DNA of 64,000 nt from CBDDLD01 sp965250025 (GTDB taxonomy: Bacteria > Bacteroidota > Bacteroidia > Flavobacteriales > Flavobacteriaceae), in assembly GCA_965250025.1 (NCBI GenBank), contig OZ252283.1, forward strand, positions 2,542,001-2,606,000. Reading direction: 5' to 3'. The notes beneath the pieces were generated by a model. It searched no databases, had not been told where the DNA came from, and was given only the letters and a program-made list of their open reading frames with translations. Shown here piece after piece: positions 54,689 to 63,454 of this stretch; the first letter of the stretch is position 1, and the number at the start of each line of letters is the position of its first letter. A program made the translations under genes and the position numbers.

Positions 54689-54710
54689 TAAACTAATTTG
54701 TTATGATAGA

Positions 54711-55583
54711 ATGAATACAGCTACAAGCTCTAATATACTACCGGAACGAAAACCAAAATGGTTGCGTGTAAAACTGCCTACAGGAAAGAAATACACTGAA
54801 TTAAGAGGACTGGTAGATAAATATAGTTTGAATACCATATGTACCTCAGGAAGCTGCCCGAATATGGGAGAATGCTGGGGAGAAGGTACGGCTACATTTA
54901 TGATCCTTGGGAATATTTGCACCAGATCTTGTGGCTTTTGTGGTGTAAAAACAGGAAGACCTGAAACCGTAGATTGGGATGAGCCCGAAAAAGTAGCCCG
55001 ATCTATTAAGATCATGAAGATTAAGCATGCTGTTTTAACGAGTGTAGACAGAGATGACCTAAAAGATATGGGAAGTATCATGTGGGCTGAAACGGTGAAA
55101 GCTGTAAGACGAATGAATCCAGATACAACTTTAGAAACCCTAATTCCCGATTTCCAGGGTATTGAAAAACATATAGATCGTATTGTTGAAGTTGCGCCAG
55201 AAGTTGTTTCTCATAATATTGAAACTGTTCGGAGGCTCACAAGAGAAGTACGTATACAAGCCAAGTACGATCGCAGCATGGGGGTTTTAAAATACTTAAA
55301 ACAACAAGGACAACGACGAACCAAGTCGGGAATAATGTTGGGCTTAGGAGAAACTCGCGAAGAAGTTATAGAAACGCTACACGATTTGAAAGATCATGAT
55401 GTGGATGTGGTTACTATTGGTCAATACCTTCAACCCAGTAAAAAACACTTACCTGTAAAACGGTTTATTACACCAGATCAATTTGAAGAATATAAGGCTA
55501 TTGGATTGGACCTGGGTTTTAGGCATGTTGAAAGCAGTGCATTAGTAAGATCTTCATATAAAGCACAAAAACATATTAACTAA
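54711..55583 (+). CDS. lipA: lipoyl synthase
   Basis: 290 residues. Auxiliary cluster Cys at 44, 49, 55 (CTSGSCPNMGECW) and radical-SAM cluster Cys at 70, 74, 77 (NICTRSCGFCGV). Further signatures: LTSVDRDDLKDMGS, SGIMLGLGETREE and YLQPSKKHLPVKRFITPDQF. C-terminal RSSYKAQ carries the conserved Arg-Ser that ligates the second cluster. Inserts sulfur into octanoyl-protein to give lipoyl groups. Overlaps gapA by 1 base (TAATG). Confidence 0.98.
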   Translation: MNTATSSNILPERKPKWLRVKLPTGKKYTELRGLVDKYSLNTICTSGSCPNMGECWGEGTATFMILGNICTRSCGFCGVKTGRPETVDWDEPEKVARSIKIMKIKHAVLTSVDRDDLKDMGSIMWAETVKAVRRMNPDTTLETLIPDFQGIEKHIDRIVEVAPEVVSHNIETVRRLTREVRIQAKYDRSMGVLKYLKQQGQRRTKSGIMLGLGETREEVIETLHDLKDHDVDVVTIGQYLQPSKKHLPVKRFITPDQFEEYKAIGLDLGFRHVESSALVRSSYKAQKHIN

Positions 55584-56581
55584 TGATTAATGTTGCAATT
55601 AACGGTTTTGGCCGTATTGGACGAAGAGTATTTAGACTAGCTCTTAAACGTCCCAATATCAATATTGTAGCCATTAACGATCTTTCAGATACTAAAACAC
55701 TAAGTCATTTATTAAAATACGATAGTATCCATGGTGTTTTGGATAATCAGATCTCTTATGATGACAATCACATCATTGTTGATGATATACGCATACCATT
55801 ACTCAACAATAGTAACCCAAAAACCATTCAATGGTCAGATTATCATCCTGATATTGTTATAGAAGCTACAGGAAAATTTAAAACCGCTGATGATTTACAA
55901 CACCATATAAATAATGGTGCTAAAAAAGTGATCTTATCAGTTCCTCCTGTAGAAGACGATATTAAAACCATTGTATTAGGCATTAACGATAGCATATTGG
56001 ACGGTACGGAATCCATATTATCCAATGCCTCATGTACCACCAACAATGCGGCGCCAATGATTGCGTTAATTGAAGAACATTTTGGTATTGAACAAGCATA
56101 TATTACGACTGTACACTCATACACTACTGACCAAAGCCTTCATGATCAACCTCATAGAGATCTCAGACGTGCAAGAGCAGCCGGACAATCTATTGTTCCT
56201 ACAACCACAGGAGCCGCAAAAGCACTAACAAAGATATTTCCTAAACTTTCGGAACATATCGGCGGTTGTGGTATTCGGGTTCCTGTTGCTAATGGTTCGT
56301 TGACCGATATCACATTAAACGTTAAAAAGAACACCTCTATAGAGGAAGTTAATTCTATTTTTAAAAACGCAGCAAATACCAATTTAAAAGGAATACTTCA
56401 ATACACTGAAGATCCTATCGTATCTATAGATATCGTTGGAAATCCACATTCCTGCATTTTTGATTCACAAATGACATCAGTCATAGGTAACATGGTAAAG
56501 ATAGTAGGCTGGTATGATAATGAAACAGGTTATAGTAGCAGAATTTTAGATTTAATTTGCAATTTATCGGATAAATCGTAG
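55583..56581 (+). CDS. gap: glyceraldehyde-3-phosphate dehydrogenase, type I
   Basis: 332 residues. Rossmann motif GFGRIGRRVF; Asp33 in INDLSD favours NAD. Catalytic Cys151 in SNASCTTN and His178 in TTVHSYT; phosphate-binding residues in GAAKALTKIFP and SLTDITLNV. The C-terminal part (GWYDNETGYSSRILDL) is complete. Glycolytic or gluconeogenic enzyme. Transcribed with lipA, start overlapping the lipA stop. Confidence 0.96.
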   Translation: MINVAINGFGRIGRRVFRLALKRPNINIVAINDLSDTKTLSHLLKYDSIHGVLDNQISYDDNHIIVDDIRIPLLNNSNPKTIQWSDYHPDIVIEATGKFKTADDLQHHINNGAKKVILSVPPVEDDIKTIVLGINDSILDGTESILSNASCTTNNAAPMIALIEEHFGIEQAYITTVHSYTTDQSLHDQPHRDLRRARAAGQSIVPTTTGAAKALTKIFPKLSEHIGGCGIRVPVANGSLTDITLNVKKNTSIEEVNSIFKNAANTNLKGILQYTEDPIVSIDIVGNPHSCIFDSQMTSVIGNMVKIVGWYDNETGYSSRILDLICNLSDKS

Positions 56582-56600
56582 CTTTTATCGAATAAATAAT

Positions 56601-56608
56601 TATATTTG
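56601..56608 (+). promoter_or_regulatory. predicted -7 box of the hybrid kinase gene
   Basis: TATATTTG, matching TAnnTTTG, 20 bases before the ATG at 56629. Confidence 0.5.
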
Positions 56609-56628
56609 CTCAGATAAAGTGAGCTGAA

Positions 56629-58851
56629 ATGTCCCGAATCAAATATTACATATTTGTTTTTTTAGCAGTTTTAGGTAGTCTATCTTATGCGCAATCTGGC
56701 GCAGAAGACATAGACTTATTAACATTGAGATTACAAAATCATATCGATCAGGCCAAACTTGAAAGCGATAGAGGCGATTACTATAAAGCCAAGGATAATC
56801 TCGATAAAGCTAAAAACATAGCTATAAAAATTGATGATAAAAAAAGTGAAGGTATCATTCATACCAAACTTGCTAAACTTCAATTTTTGGTTGGAGAATC
56901 TGAAAAGGCTCTTGTCTCACTTATAAAGGCTATTGAAATCCAAAGAGAAATCAGTGACTATGCTAATCTGGCACTGACTTACAACATTAAAGGGATACTA
57001 CATACTAGCAAAGAAGAATACCAAACCGCTTTGAGCTACTTTACTTCCGCAAAAGCCAAATTCGAAGAAGAAAGTTTAGAACAATATATCTCTGAAGTAA
57101 CTTTGAATGAAGCCAAGGTATATTTAAAGCTTGAAGATTATAAAAGTGCTAAAGCACAATTAGAAAAGACCATTGTTTTAGCAAAAAAATACGAACAGAA
57201 CAGAACTCTAAGTAGTGCGTTAATACTTAGTGGTAAAGTATCTTCTGCACTAAATAACAATAGTCTGGCACTAACACAGGCTAATGAAGGACTAGAAATT
57301 TCCACAATTAATAACATTGTAGAAAACATAAATGATGGTTATTTGACCTTAAGCGATATTTATCAAAAAGAAGAGGATTATAAAAAATCAAATTTTTACC
57401 TACGAAAGCATTTGAGATTATCTGATTCTTTATTAGATATCAAAAGAGAAAATCTTTCCCCTGAAAAACGCGCACAGTTTATAAACGAATATAAAAGTGC
57501 TGAAAATGAAAGACTAAAAGCTCAAATTGATGAAGCAGATGCCGATAGCAATCTGGCAAGAATCACAACCATATTAAGTATTGCTCTAATCACCATTCTT
57601 TCATTACTGACATTGTCGTTATACAAGAACAACAATATCAGGTTGCGTACAAACAACATGCTACATAAGAAGAATGAGGAACTTATAGTTGCAAAAGAGA
57701 AAGCCGAATTGGCATCGAAAACCAAGGCAAACTTTTTATCAACGGTTACTCATGAACTAAGAACTCCGTTATATGCAGTGACAGGGTTAACCAATATGCT
57801 ATTAGATGAAGGTCCGAGAAAAAGTCAGATCCCACATTTAAAATCATTAAAATTTTCGGGAGATTACCTTTTGACATTTATCAACGACATCCTTCAAATT
57901 AATAAGATCGAAGCTAACAAAGTTGAGTTAGACCCGGAGCATTTCAATCTTAAAAAGAAAATAGAAAATGTGATTTCTGCATTAAATAATTCTGCATTAG
58001 ATAACAATATTACCATCCATTACGAATACGAAAAAGATCTGCCAAGCACCTACGTTGGCGATCAGCTTAAAATATCCCAAATCTTAATTAACCTGTTAGG
58101 CAATGCCATTAAATTCACTAAAGATGGAGACATCTGGGTAAGAGTATATCAAATAAGCCAAAAGGATGATGATTATACATTACGTTTTGAAATAGAGGAT
58201 AATGGTATTGGCATTACCAAAGAGAAGCAAGACAATATGTTTGAAAGTTTCTCTCAAGGTTCAGTTCAAATCAACAGAAAATATGGTGGAACTGGGCTCG
58301 GATTGTCCATTGTAAAAGGTCTTATAGACATTTTAAAGGGTAAAATTTACCTCAAGAGTGAACTGGGGAAAGGAACAACATTCTTTTTTGAAATTCCTTT
58401 AGTTTATTCTGAAGCTAAAGAAAAACCAAAAGTAATCACTCATTCTAAAAGCATTAAAGATTTGGATTTAAGTAACATTAAAATTTTAGTGGTTGAGGAC
58501 AACAAGATCAACCAAATGATCACTAAAAAGATTCTTAACAAAATGGATCTGTATTGTGATGTCGTAGATAACGGCGAAGCTGCTGTTGAAAGCGTTAAAG
58601 AAACCAACTACAATGTAGTGTTAATGGATATCCATATGCCGGGTATCAGTGGGCTGGAAGCCACAAAGATTATCAGATCTTTTGACAAGGAACTCACAAT
58701 ATTTGCACTCACAGCAGTAACTCTGGAGGATAAGATGCACGAATTTGATGAAGCCGGATTTAATGACATTATATCAAAACCTTTCAAACAGGAAGATTTT
58801 GAAAAGAAACTTTACAGTGCATTATCTGGCGAAAAAATGATTTCTGCCTAG
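56629..58851 (+). CDS. TPR-sensing hybrid histidine kinase
   Basis: 740 residues. Sec signal (about 1-21), periplasmic TPR array (about 30-265), one transmembrane helix (about 310-332). HisKA domain with phosphoacceptor His375 in TVTHELRTPLYAV, HATPase with N-box (QILINLLGNAIKFTK), G1 (DNGIGI) and G2 (YGGTGLGLSIVKGL). C-terminal receiver with phospho-Asp667 in VLMDIHMPG and the Lys in ISKPF. No DNA-binding domain, so a separate output is needed. The stimulus is unknown. Overlaps the end of lpxK by 4 bases, convergently. Confidence 0.93.
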   Translation: MSRIKYYIFVFLAVLGSLSYAQSGAEDIDLLTLRLQNHIDQAKLESDRGDYYKAKDNLDKAKNIAIKIDDKKSEGIIHTKLAKLQFLVGESEKALVSLIKAIEIQREISDYANLALTYNIKGILHTSKEEYQTALSYFTSAKAKFEEESLEQYISEVTLNEAKVYLKLEDYKSAKAQLEKTIVLAKKYEQNRTLSSALILSGKVSSALNNNSLALTQANEGLEISTINNIVENINDGYLTLSDIYQKEEDYKKSNFYLRKHLRLSDSLLDIKRENLSPEKRAQFINEYKSAENERLKAQIDEADADSNLARITTILSIALITILSLLTLSLYKNNNIRLRTNNMLHKKNEELIVAKEKAELASKTKANFLSTVTHELRTPLYAVTGLTNMLLDEGPRKSQIPHLKSLKFSGDYLLTFINDILQINKIEANKVELDPEHFNLKKKIENVISALNNSALDNNITIHYEYEKDLPSTYVGDQLKISQILINLLGNAIKFTKDGDIWVRVYQISQKDDDYTLRFEIEDNGIGITKEKQDNMFESFSQGSVQINRKYGGTGLGLSIVKGLIDILKGKIYLKSELGKGTTFFFEIPLVYSEAKEKPKVITHSKSIKDLDLSNIKILVVEDNKINQMITKKILNKMDLYCDVVDNGEAAVESVKETNYNVVLMDIHMPGISGLEATKIIRSFDKELTIFALTAVTLEDKMHEFDEAGFNDIISKPFKQEDFEKKLYSALSGEKMISA

Positions 58852-59861
58852 GCTTCTATAAGTTCCTTAATAAGCTCATCAAATGCCTGAGCACTTTTCC
58901 CATGGTCTATTGACATCTCAATAGGCAAATAAAACAGCTTCTGTTTTAACGCTTCATAAGGCTCCAATCTCACATAATCCTTCTCTGTAGTAACAATCAG
59001 AGACTTCTCTTTAAGCTTTTTAATATCATTAGCATTGAAGTTGTAATGATCACTATATGATAAATGCTCATAACTCAGTTCCAAATTATCCAAATGTTCT
59101 AACAATGGGGTTGCATTGGCTATACCTGTAACGAGTGTAAAAGGTGGTAGTGTTTTTAAAATTTGGGTATTCTTATCGGAATGCACATGTTCACTATACG
59201 AAATATAACTAAAAAACACTTTCTGATAAGGCTTGGGGTTAATGCACGCTACAATTTTATTTTTAGCCGCATCACTAAGACCTATAGGGCATTTGGTGAC
59301 TACTATAATTTGAGCGCGTTTGGCTCCGGTTCTTGGCTCTCTTAGATCTCCGGTGGGTAATACCATATCTTTACAAAATAAATTATGGTAAGAAGTCAAT
59401 AGCACATTCACTTTAGCATTTACCTTTCTGTGCTGATAAGCATCATCCAAAAGTATAATGTCGGGCTTAAGCTTAAGTTTTCTAAGATGTGCTATCCCCG
59501 ATTGCCGGTCTGCATCAACCGCTACTTTAATCTCATCTCCAAATTTTTTATAAAACTGAAAAGGTTCATCTCCAATACTGGATACGGAAGCATCATCAGA
59601 AGCCAATACAAAACCTTTGGTAGAGCGTTTATAACCTCTACTTAAGGTTGCCAATTTGTAATCTGCTTTTAGAAGCCGTATTAAATATTCTATCATCGGT
59701 GTTTTCCCTGTACCTCCAGTACTAAGATTACCCACACATACCACAGGAAAACTGTAAGACTTTGAAGTCTTAATATTAAAATCGTATAACACATTTCTTA
59801 ACCAAGTCACTGCAAAGTAAATCGGCATTACCGGAAATAATATGTATCTGATAATTTTCAT
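58848..59861 (-). CDS. lpxK: tetraacyldisaccharide 4'-kinase (LpxK)
   Basis: 337 residues. N-terminal membrane-associated segment (about 4-22), then the P-loop GNLSTGGTGKTP (44-55), LSRGYKRSTKGF, GDEPFQFYKKF and ILLDDAYQHRKV (catalytic Asp-Asp), and ITTEKDYVRLEP-like TTEKDYVRLE near 295. Phosphorylates the 4' position of lipid A precursor. Convergent with the hybrid kinase gene, divergent from nif3. Confidence 0.96.
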   Translation of the reverse strand: MKIIRYILFPVMPIYFAVTWLRNVLYDFNIKTSKSYSFPVVCVGNLSTGGTGKTPMIEYLIRLLKADYKLATLSRGYKRSTKGFVLASDDASVSSIGDEPFQFYKKFGDEIKVAVDADRQSGIAHLRKLKLKPDIILLDDAYQHRKVNAKVNVLLTSYHNLFCKDMVLPTGDLREPRTGAKRAQIIVVTKCPIGLSDAAKNKIVACINPKPYQKVFFSYISYSEHVHSDKNTQILKTLPPFTLVTGIANATPLLEHLDNLELSYEHLSYSDHYNFNANDIKKLKEKSLIVTTEKDYVRLEPYEALKQKLFYLPIEMSIDHGKSAQAFDELIKELIEA

Positions 59862-59880
59862 TCTAACGAAAGTAATTATT

Positions 59881-59888
59881 TATATTTG
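59881..59888 (+). promoter_or_regulatory. predicted -7 box of the Nif3-like gene
   Basis: TATATTTG, matching TAnnTTTG, 16 bases before the ATG at 59905, in the 43-base spacer shared with lpxK. Confidence 0.5.
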
Positions 59889-59904
59889 AACAAACACATA
59901 TTTT

Positions 59905-60999
59905 ATGGTTGTACAGGAGGTCATAGATCATTTACAAGAATTAGCTCCTTTAGCTTATGCTGAAGATTTTGATAACGTCGGATTACTCGTTGGTAATAAA
60001 AATAATCCCGTCAAAGGTATTCTGGTGACTTTAGACACCATTGAATCTGTTATTGATGAAGCCATTGATAATAATTGCAACCTTATCGTCAGTTTTCATC
60101 CTATTGTTTTTAAAGGGTTAAAAAAGATCACCGGAAAAACCTATGTAGAACGTGTAGTGATGAAAGCCATTAAACACGATATTGCCATCTTCGCCATCCA
60201 TACCGCTTTGGATAATGCATTACAAGGTGTCAATTCTATAATATGTGATACTCTGGGCTTACAAAACAAAACCATATTAATACCTCAAAAAAATACACTT
60301 AAAAAACTGACAACATATGTTCCAAAAGCTAATGCTGAAATGCTGAGAAAAGCACTTTTTGAAGCAGGTGGTGGACATATTGGAAACTATGACTCCTGTA
60401 GTTTTAATACAGAAGGCAAAGGCACATATAGAGGCAATGAAGCGAGCAACCCTACTTTGGGTAATAAAGGAGAACTGCATTATGAACCAGAGACAAAAAT
60501 CACACTCACTTTTCAAAAACATGTGGAATCAAAACTATTAAGCACACTTTTTAAAGTACATCCCTATGAAGAAGTGGCTTATGAAGTTACAACCATAGAT
60601 AACTTTAATCAAACCATAGGCATGGGTATGGTAGGTGTACTCAATAAAGCGCAAAGCGAAGAACAATTCTTGAATCATGTAAAGACAACTATGAAGTCTT
60701 CCTGTGTAAGACATTCCGAATTACTCAATAAGCCCATAAAAAAAGTAGCTGTTCTGGGAGGTTCAGGAAGTTTTGCCATAAATGCAGCAAAAGCATCGGG
60801 GGCAGATCTGTTCATCACTGCCGATCTAAAGTACCATGATTTTTTCACCGCAGAAGGCAAGATCATAGTTGCAGATATAGGCCATTACGAAAGCGAGCAA
60901 TACACAAAAAACTTTTTAGTAGACTATCTCTCAAAAAAAATTACTAATTTTGCAATCATTTTATCAAAGACAAATACAAATCCGGTAAAGTATTTATAA
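59905..60999 (+). CDS. Nif3/YqfO-like dinuclear-metal hexameric protein
   Basis: 364 residues. N-terminal half with AYAEDFDNVGLLVGN, SFHPIVFKGLKKITGKTYVERVV (metal His) and FAIHTALDNALQGVN (metal His/Asp). A CutA1-like insertion (about 130-245: LTTYVPKANAEMLRKALFEAGGG) and a C-terminal part with GGSGSFAINAAKASGADLFITADLKYHDFF and ADIGHYESEQ. The long form with the insertion matches Bacillus YqfO. GTP cyclohydrolase I-like activities have been proposed for the family; role uncertain. Two bases separate it from the next gene. Confidence 0.9.
   Translation: MVVQEVIDHLQELAPLAYAEDFDNVGLLVGNKNNPVKGILVTLDTIESVIDEAIDNNCNLIVSFHPIVFKGLKKITGKTYVERVVMKAIKHDIAIFAIHTALDNALQGVNSIICDTLGLQNKTILIPQKNTLKKLTTYVPKANAEMLRKALFEAGGGHIGNYDSCSFNTEGKGTYRGNEASNPTLGNKGELHYEPETKITLTFQKHVESKLLSTLFKVHPYEEVAYEVTTIDNFNQTIGMGMVGVLNKAQSEEQFLNHVKTTMKSSCVRHSELLNKPIKKVAVLGGSGSFAINAAKASGADLFITADLKYHDFFTAEGKIIVADIGHYESEQYTKNFLVDYLSKKITNFAIILSKTNTNPVKYL
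60945..60952 (+). promoter_or_regulatory. predicted internal -7 box before the coiled-coil gene
   Basis: TAATTTTG, matching TAnnTTTG, inside the 3' end of the Nif3-like gene, 49 bases before the ATG at 61002. Could allow independent expression of the downstream gene. Confidence 0.35.
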
Positions 61000-61001
61000 T
61001 T

Positions 61002-61781
61002 ATGGCAAAAAAAGCTGAAGTTTCTGTTGAAGAGCGATTAAGAGCGTTATACGATCTACAATTAATTGATTCAAGAGTTGATGAAATAAGAAATGTCAGA
61101 GGAGAACTTCCATTAGAAGTACGAGATTTAGAAGATGACGTTGAAGGCTTAAATAAACGACTAGAAAAGTTAAACCTCAATCTTGAAACGATTGATGAAG
61201 AAATTAAAGCTAAGAAAAACTTAATTGAAGAAGCCAAAGCTTTAATCAAAAAATATAGTGAGCAACAAAAGAATGTTAGAAATAACAGAGAATACAACTC
61301 ACTTACCAAAGAAGTTGAATATCAAGAACTTGAAATTCAATTGGCTGAAAAGCATATTAAAGAGTTCAAAGTACAAATAGAGCAGAAAAAAGAGATCATC
61401 TCTGAAACAAAAGACAAGCTCAAAGAACGTCAAACACACCTGAAACATAAAAAAGGAGAACTCAACGAAATCCTTAAAGAAACTGAAAAGGAAGAAAAGG
61501 CATTGTTAGACAAATCTGAAGAATATCAAAAGAAAATTGATGAGCGTTTGGTTAAAGCTTACATGAGAATACGACACAATGTAAAGAACGGATTAGCTGT
61601 TGTTCCTATTGAAAGAGGAGCATCGGGAGGTTCATTCTTCACCATTCCGCCACAGGTTCAGGTTGAAATAGCATCACGCAAAAAAGTAATTACAGACGAG
61701 CATAGTGGTCGTATTCTGGTAGATGCACAATTAGCTGAAGAAGAAAAAGCAAAAATGGAAAAGTTATTCGCTAAATTATAG
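61002..61781 (+). CDS. coiled-coil protein of the C4 zinc-ribbon family, Cys-less
   Basis: 259 residues, almost entirely coiled coil (about 10-185), then a C-terminal ribbon-like block: GASGGSFFTIPPQVQVEIASRKKVITDEHSGRILVD (206-241 region). In the zinc-ribbon family this block has four Cys (C-x2-C and C-x2-C). Here all are replaced (Ala/Gly/Ser and Asp/Ser), and the whole protein has no Cys. The fold is probably kept without zinc. Function unknown; often next to Nif3-like genes. Terminator at 61803-61835. Confidence 0.87.
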   Translation: MAKKAEVSVEERLRALYDLQLIDSRVDEIRNVRGELPLEVRDLEDDVEGLNKRLEKLNLNLETIDEEIKAKKNLIEEAKALIKKYSEQQKNVRNNREYNSLTKEVEYQELEIQLAEKHIKEFKVQIEQKKEIISETKDKLKERQTHLKHKKGELNEILKETEKEEKALLDKSEEYQKKIDERLVKAYMRIRHNVKNGLAVVPIERGASGGSFFTIPPQVQVEIASRKKVITDEHSGRILVDAQLAEEEKAKMEKLFAKL

Positions 61782-61802
61782 TTAATACCTCACATAAATA
61801 TT

Positions 61803-61835
61803 AAAAAAGCCTCTGATTTCTATCAGAGGCTTTTT
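61803..61835 (+). terminator. terminator of the Nif3-coiled-coil unit
   Basis: GCCTCTGAT (61809-61817), loop TTCT, ATCAGAGGC (61822-61830), with A6 before and T5 after. Confidence 0.9.
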
Positions 61836-61914
61836 ATTTAAAACAAATTTAGGACAATAAAAATTAAGGATTCGTATCTTCATACGTCTATAAGAAAAAG
61901 AAAAAATAAACAAC

Positions 61915-62577
61915 ATGAAGAATATCGTTTTCTCCTTAATTGTCGCACTATTGTTTAGCTGTAACAATGTCGCGCAAGTCAATTCAAAACAACAAGCTGT
62001 TATAAATGCCGATCCTGTTGAGGTCCCTTTAGAAGATGGTAAAGCCAAAGCTTATTTTGCTAGTGGATGTTTTTGGTGTGTAGAAGCCATTTATGAAAGT
62101 GTTAAAGGCGTTGATGAAGTGATTAGTGGTTATTCGGGCGGTTATACCGAAAATCCTACTTATGAAAAAAGTAATACGGGAAGAACAGGACATGCTGAAG
62201 CTGTAGAAGTCATTTATGATCCAAAAATTGTAAGCTTTTCATCGCTGGTTGATGTGTATTTCGGATCACAAAACCCAACTCAGGTTAATGGACAAGGACC
62301 GGATAGAGGTTCTCAATACCGCTCTATTATATTCTACCAAAATGATGAACAAAAAAAGATCATTACCGAAAAAAAAGCGGCTTTAGTCAAACAACTGGGG
62401 AAGTCAGTTGCCGCAGAAATATATCCATTTCAAAAATTTTGGATAGCTGAAGGTTATCATCAGGATTTCGAAAAAAGAAATCCTAATCAGAGCTATATCA
62501 GAGCCGTATCCATTCCAAGACTAAACAGGTTTAAAGCAAAATTTCCCGAGCTATTGAAAACCCAAGAAAAACATTAA
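61915..62577 (+). CDS. msrA: peptide methionine-S-sulfoxide reductase, lipoprotein form
   Basis: 220 residues. N-terminal lipoprotein signal (lipobox LFSC, Cys near 16) and a linker to about 45, then the MsrA domain: ASGCFWCVEA with nucleophile Cys52 and Cys55, GYSGGYTENPTYEKSNTGRTGHAEAVEV, and GPDRGSQYRSIIFY, with a late HQDFEKRNPNQSYI. Thus it would repair oxidised methionine in the periplasm or at the envelope, not the cytoplasm. No additional resolving Cys near the C-terminus. Confidence 0.95.
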   Translation: MKNIVFSLIVALLFSCNNVAQVNSKQQAVINADPVEVPLEDGKAKAYFASGCFWCVEAIYESVKGVDEVISGYSGGYTENPTYEKSNTGRTGHAEAVEVIYDPKIVSFSSLVDVYFGSQNPTQVNGQGPDRGSQYRSIIFYQNDEQKKIITEKKAALVKQLGKSVAAEIYPFQKFWIAEGYHQDFEKRNPNQSYIRAVSIPRLNRFKAKFPELLKTQEKH

Positions 62578-62580
62578 TAA

Positions 62581-62610
62581 AAAAAGCCTGTGTGAATTAC
62601 AGGCTTTTTT
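62581..62610. terminator. bidirectional terminator, msrA and methyltransferase
   Basis: GCCTGT (62586-62591), 7-base loop, ACAGGC (62599-62604), with A5 and T6 flanks. Directly after the msrA stop and 8 bases from the end of the convergent methyltransferase gene. Confidence 0.85.
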
Positions 62611-62617
62611 AGTCTAA

Positions 62618-63418
62618 CTATTTAGTTGCCTTGATTTCAAAAATCATAGGAAACAATTGATTTTTTTGTTTGTACATCCCTGAATCGCACTTTATTAACT
62701 CAGGAAATACATCATAGGGGCTCTCATCATGTTCGTTAAAATAATCTATTTTTAAATCTGCTTCAATAAGTGCATTTATTACGTCGCTTAAGCCATGATT
62801 CCATCCATATTCCTTACTTACCATTTCTGAAGATGTATCTGCGTAAGTACCTTTATACTCTTCATAAATTACAGCATCCTGATTATAGTGATATTTCATT
62901 TCTGGTTGACTGCTATTGTTGTAATCAAACATCCATAGTATGGGATGAAACTCAACCATGTAAAATACTCCTCCGGTATTAAGCCGTTCTGCAATCATTT
63001 TTCCCCAGGGTTTTAAATCGGGCAACCATCCTATAACACCATAGCTCGTATACACAATATCAAATGTCTCCTGTATATGTTTAGACGTTTCCAAAACATT
63101 ACAACATACAAACCTTGCATTAAGTTGTAACTCATCATTCAATTGCTTAGCCAATGCTATGCCTTCATCACTCAGGTCCACACCGACACATTCTGCGCCC
63201 ATCCTGCTCCAACTTAAAGTATCCTGACCAAAGTGGCATTGCAAATGCAATAACGACTTGCCTTCAACATTATCCAAAGCCTTTAATTCGTAAGGCATTA
63301 AAGAAGATCTTCCGGCCTTAAATGCTCTCATATCATACATCTCGCTTTGAGCATGCGCTTTTACTTTTTGATTCCAGGTCGCTTTATTAACTTCAAAATA
63401 ATTAGCGTTCTGTTCCAT
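62618..63418 (-). CDS. class I SAM-dependent methyltransferase
   Basis: 266 residues. SAM-binding motif I LLHLQCHFGQDTLSWSRMGAECVGVDLS (about 55-82), motif II around FVCCNVLE and post-motif FDIVYTSYGVIGWLP. Motif I has QCHFGQ in place of the usual ExGxGxG, as is typical of this subgroup. Substrate unknown. Divergent from the lipoprotein gene at 63455. Confidence 0.85.
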   Translation of the reverse strand: MEQNANYFEVNKATWNQKVKAHAQSEMYDMRAFKAGRSSLMPYELKALDNVEGKSLLHLQCHFGQDTLSWSRMGAECVGVDLSDEGIALAKQLNDELQLNARFVCCNVLETSKHIQETFDIVYTSYGVIGWLPDLKPWGKMIAERLNTGGVFYMVEFHPILWMFDYNNSSQPEMKYHYNQDAVIYEEYKGTYADTSSEMVSKEYGWNHGLSDVINALIEADLKIDYFNEHDESPYDVFPELIKCDSGMYKQKNQLFPMIFEIKATK

Positions 63419-63425
63419 GGTTGCT

Positions 63426-63433
63426 TAATTTTG
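63426..63433 (+). promoter_or_regulatory. predicted -7 box of the last gene
   Basis: TAATTTTG, matching TAnnTTTG, 21 bases before the ATG at 63455 in a 36-base divergent spacer. Confidence 0.45.
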
Positions 63434-63454
63434 CTTCTAAATTAAACTTTTAAT

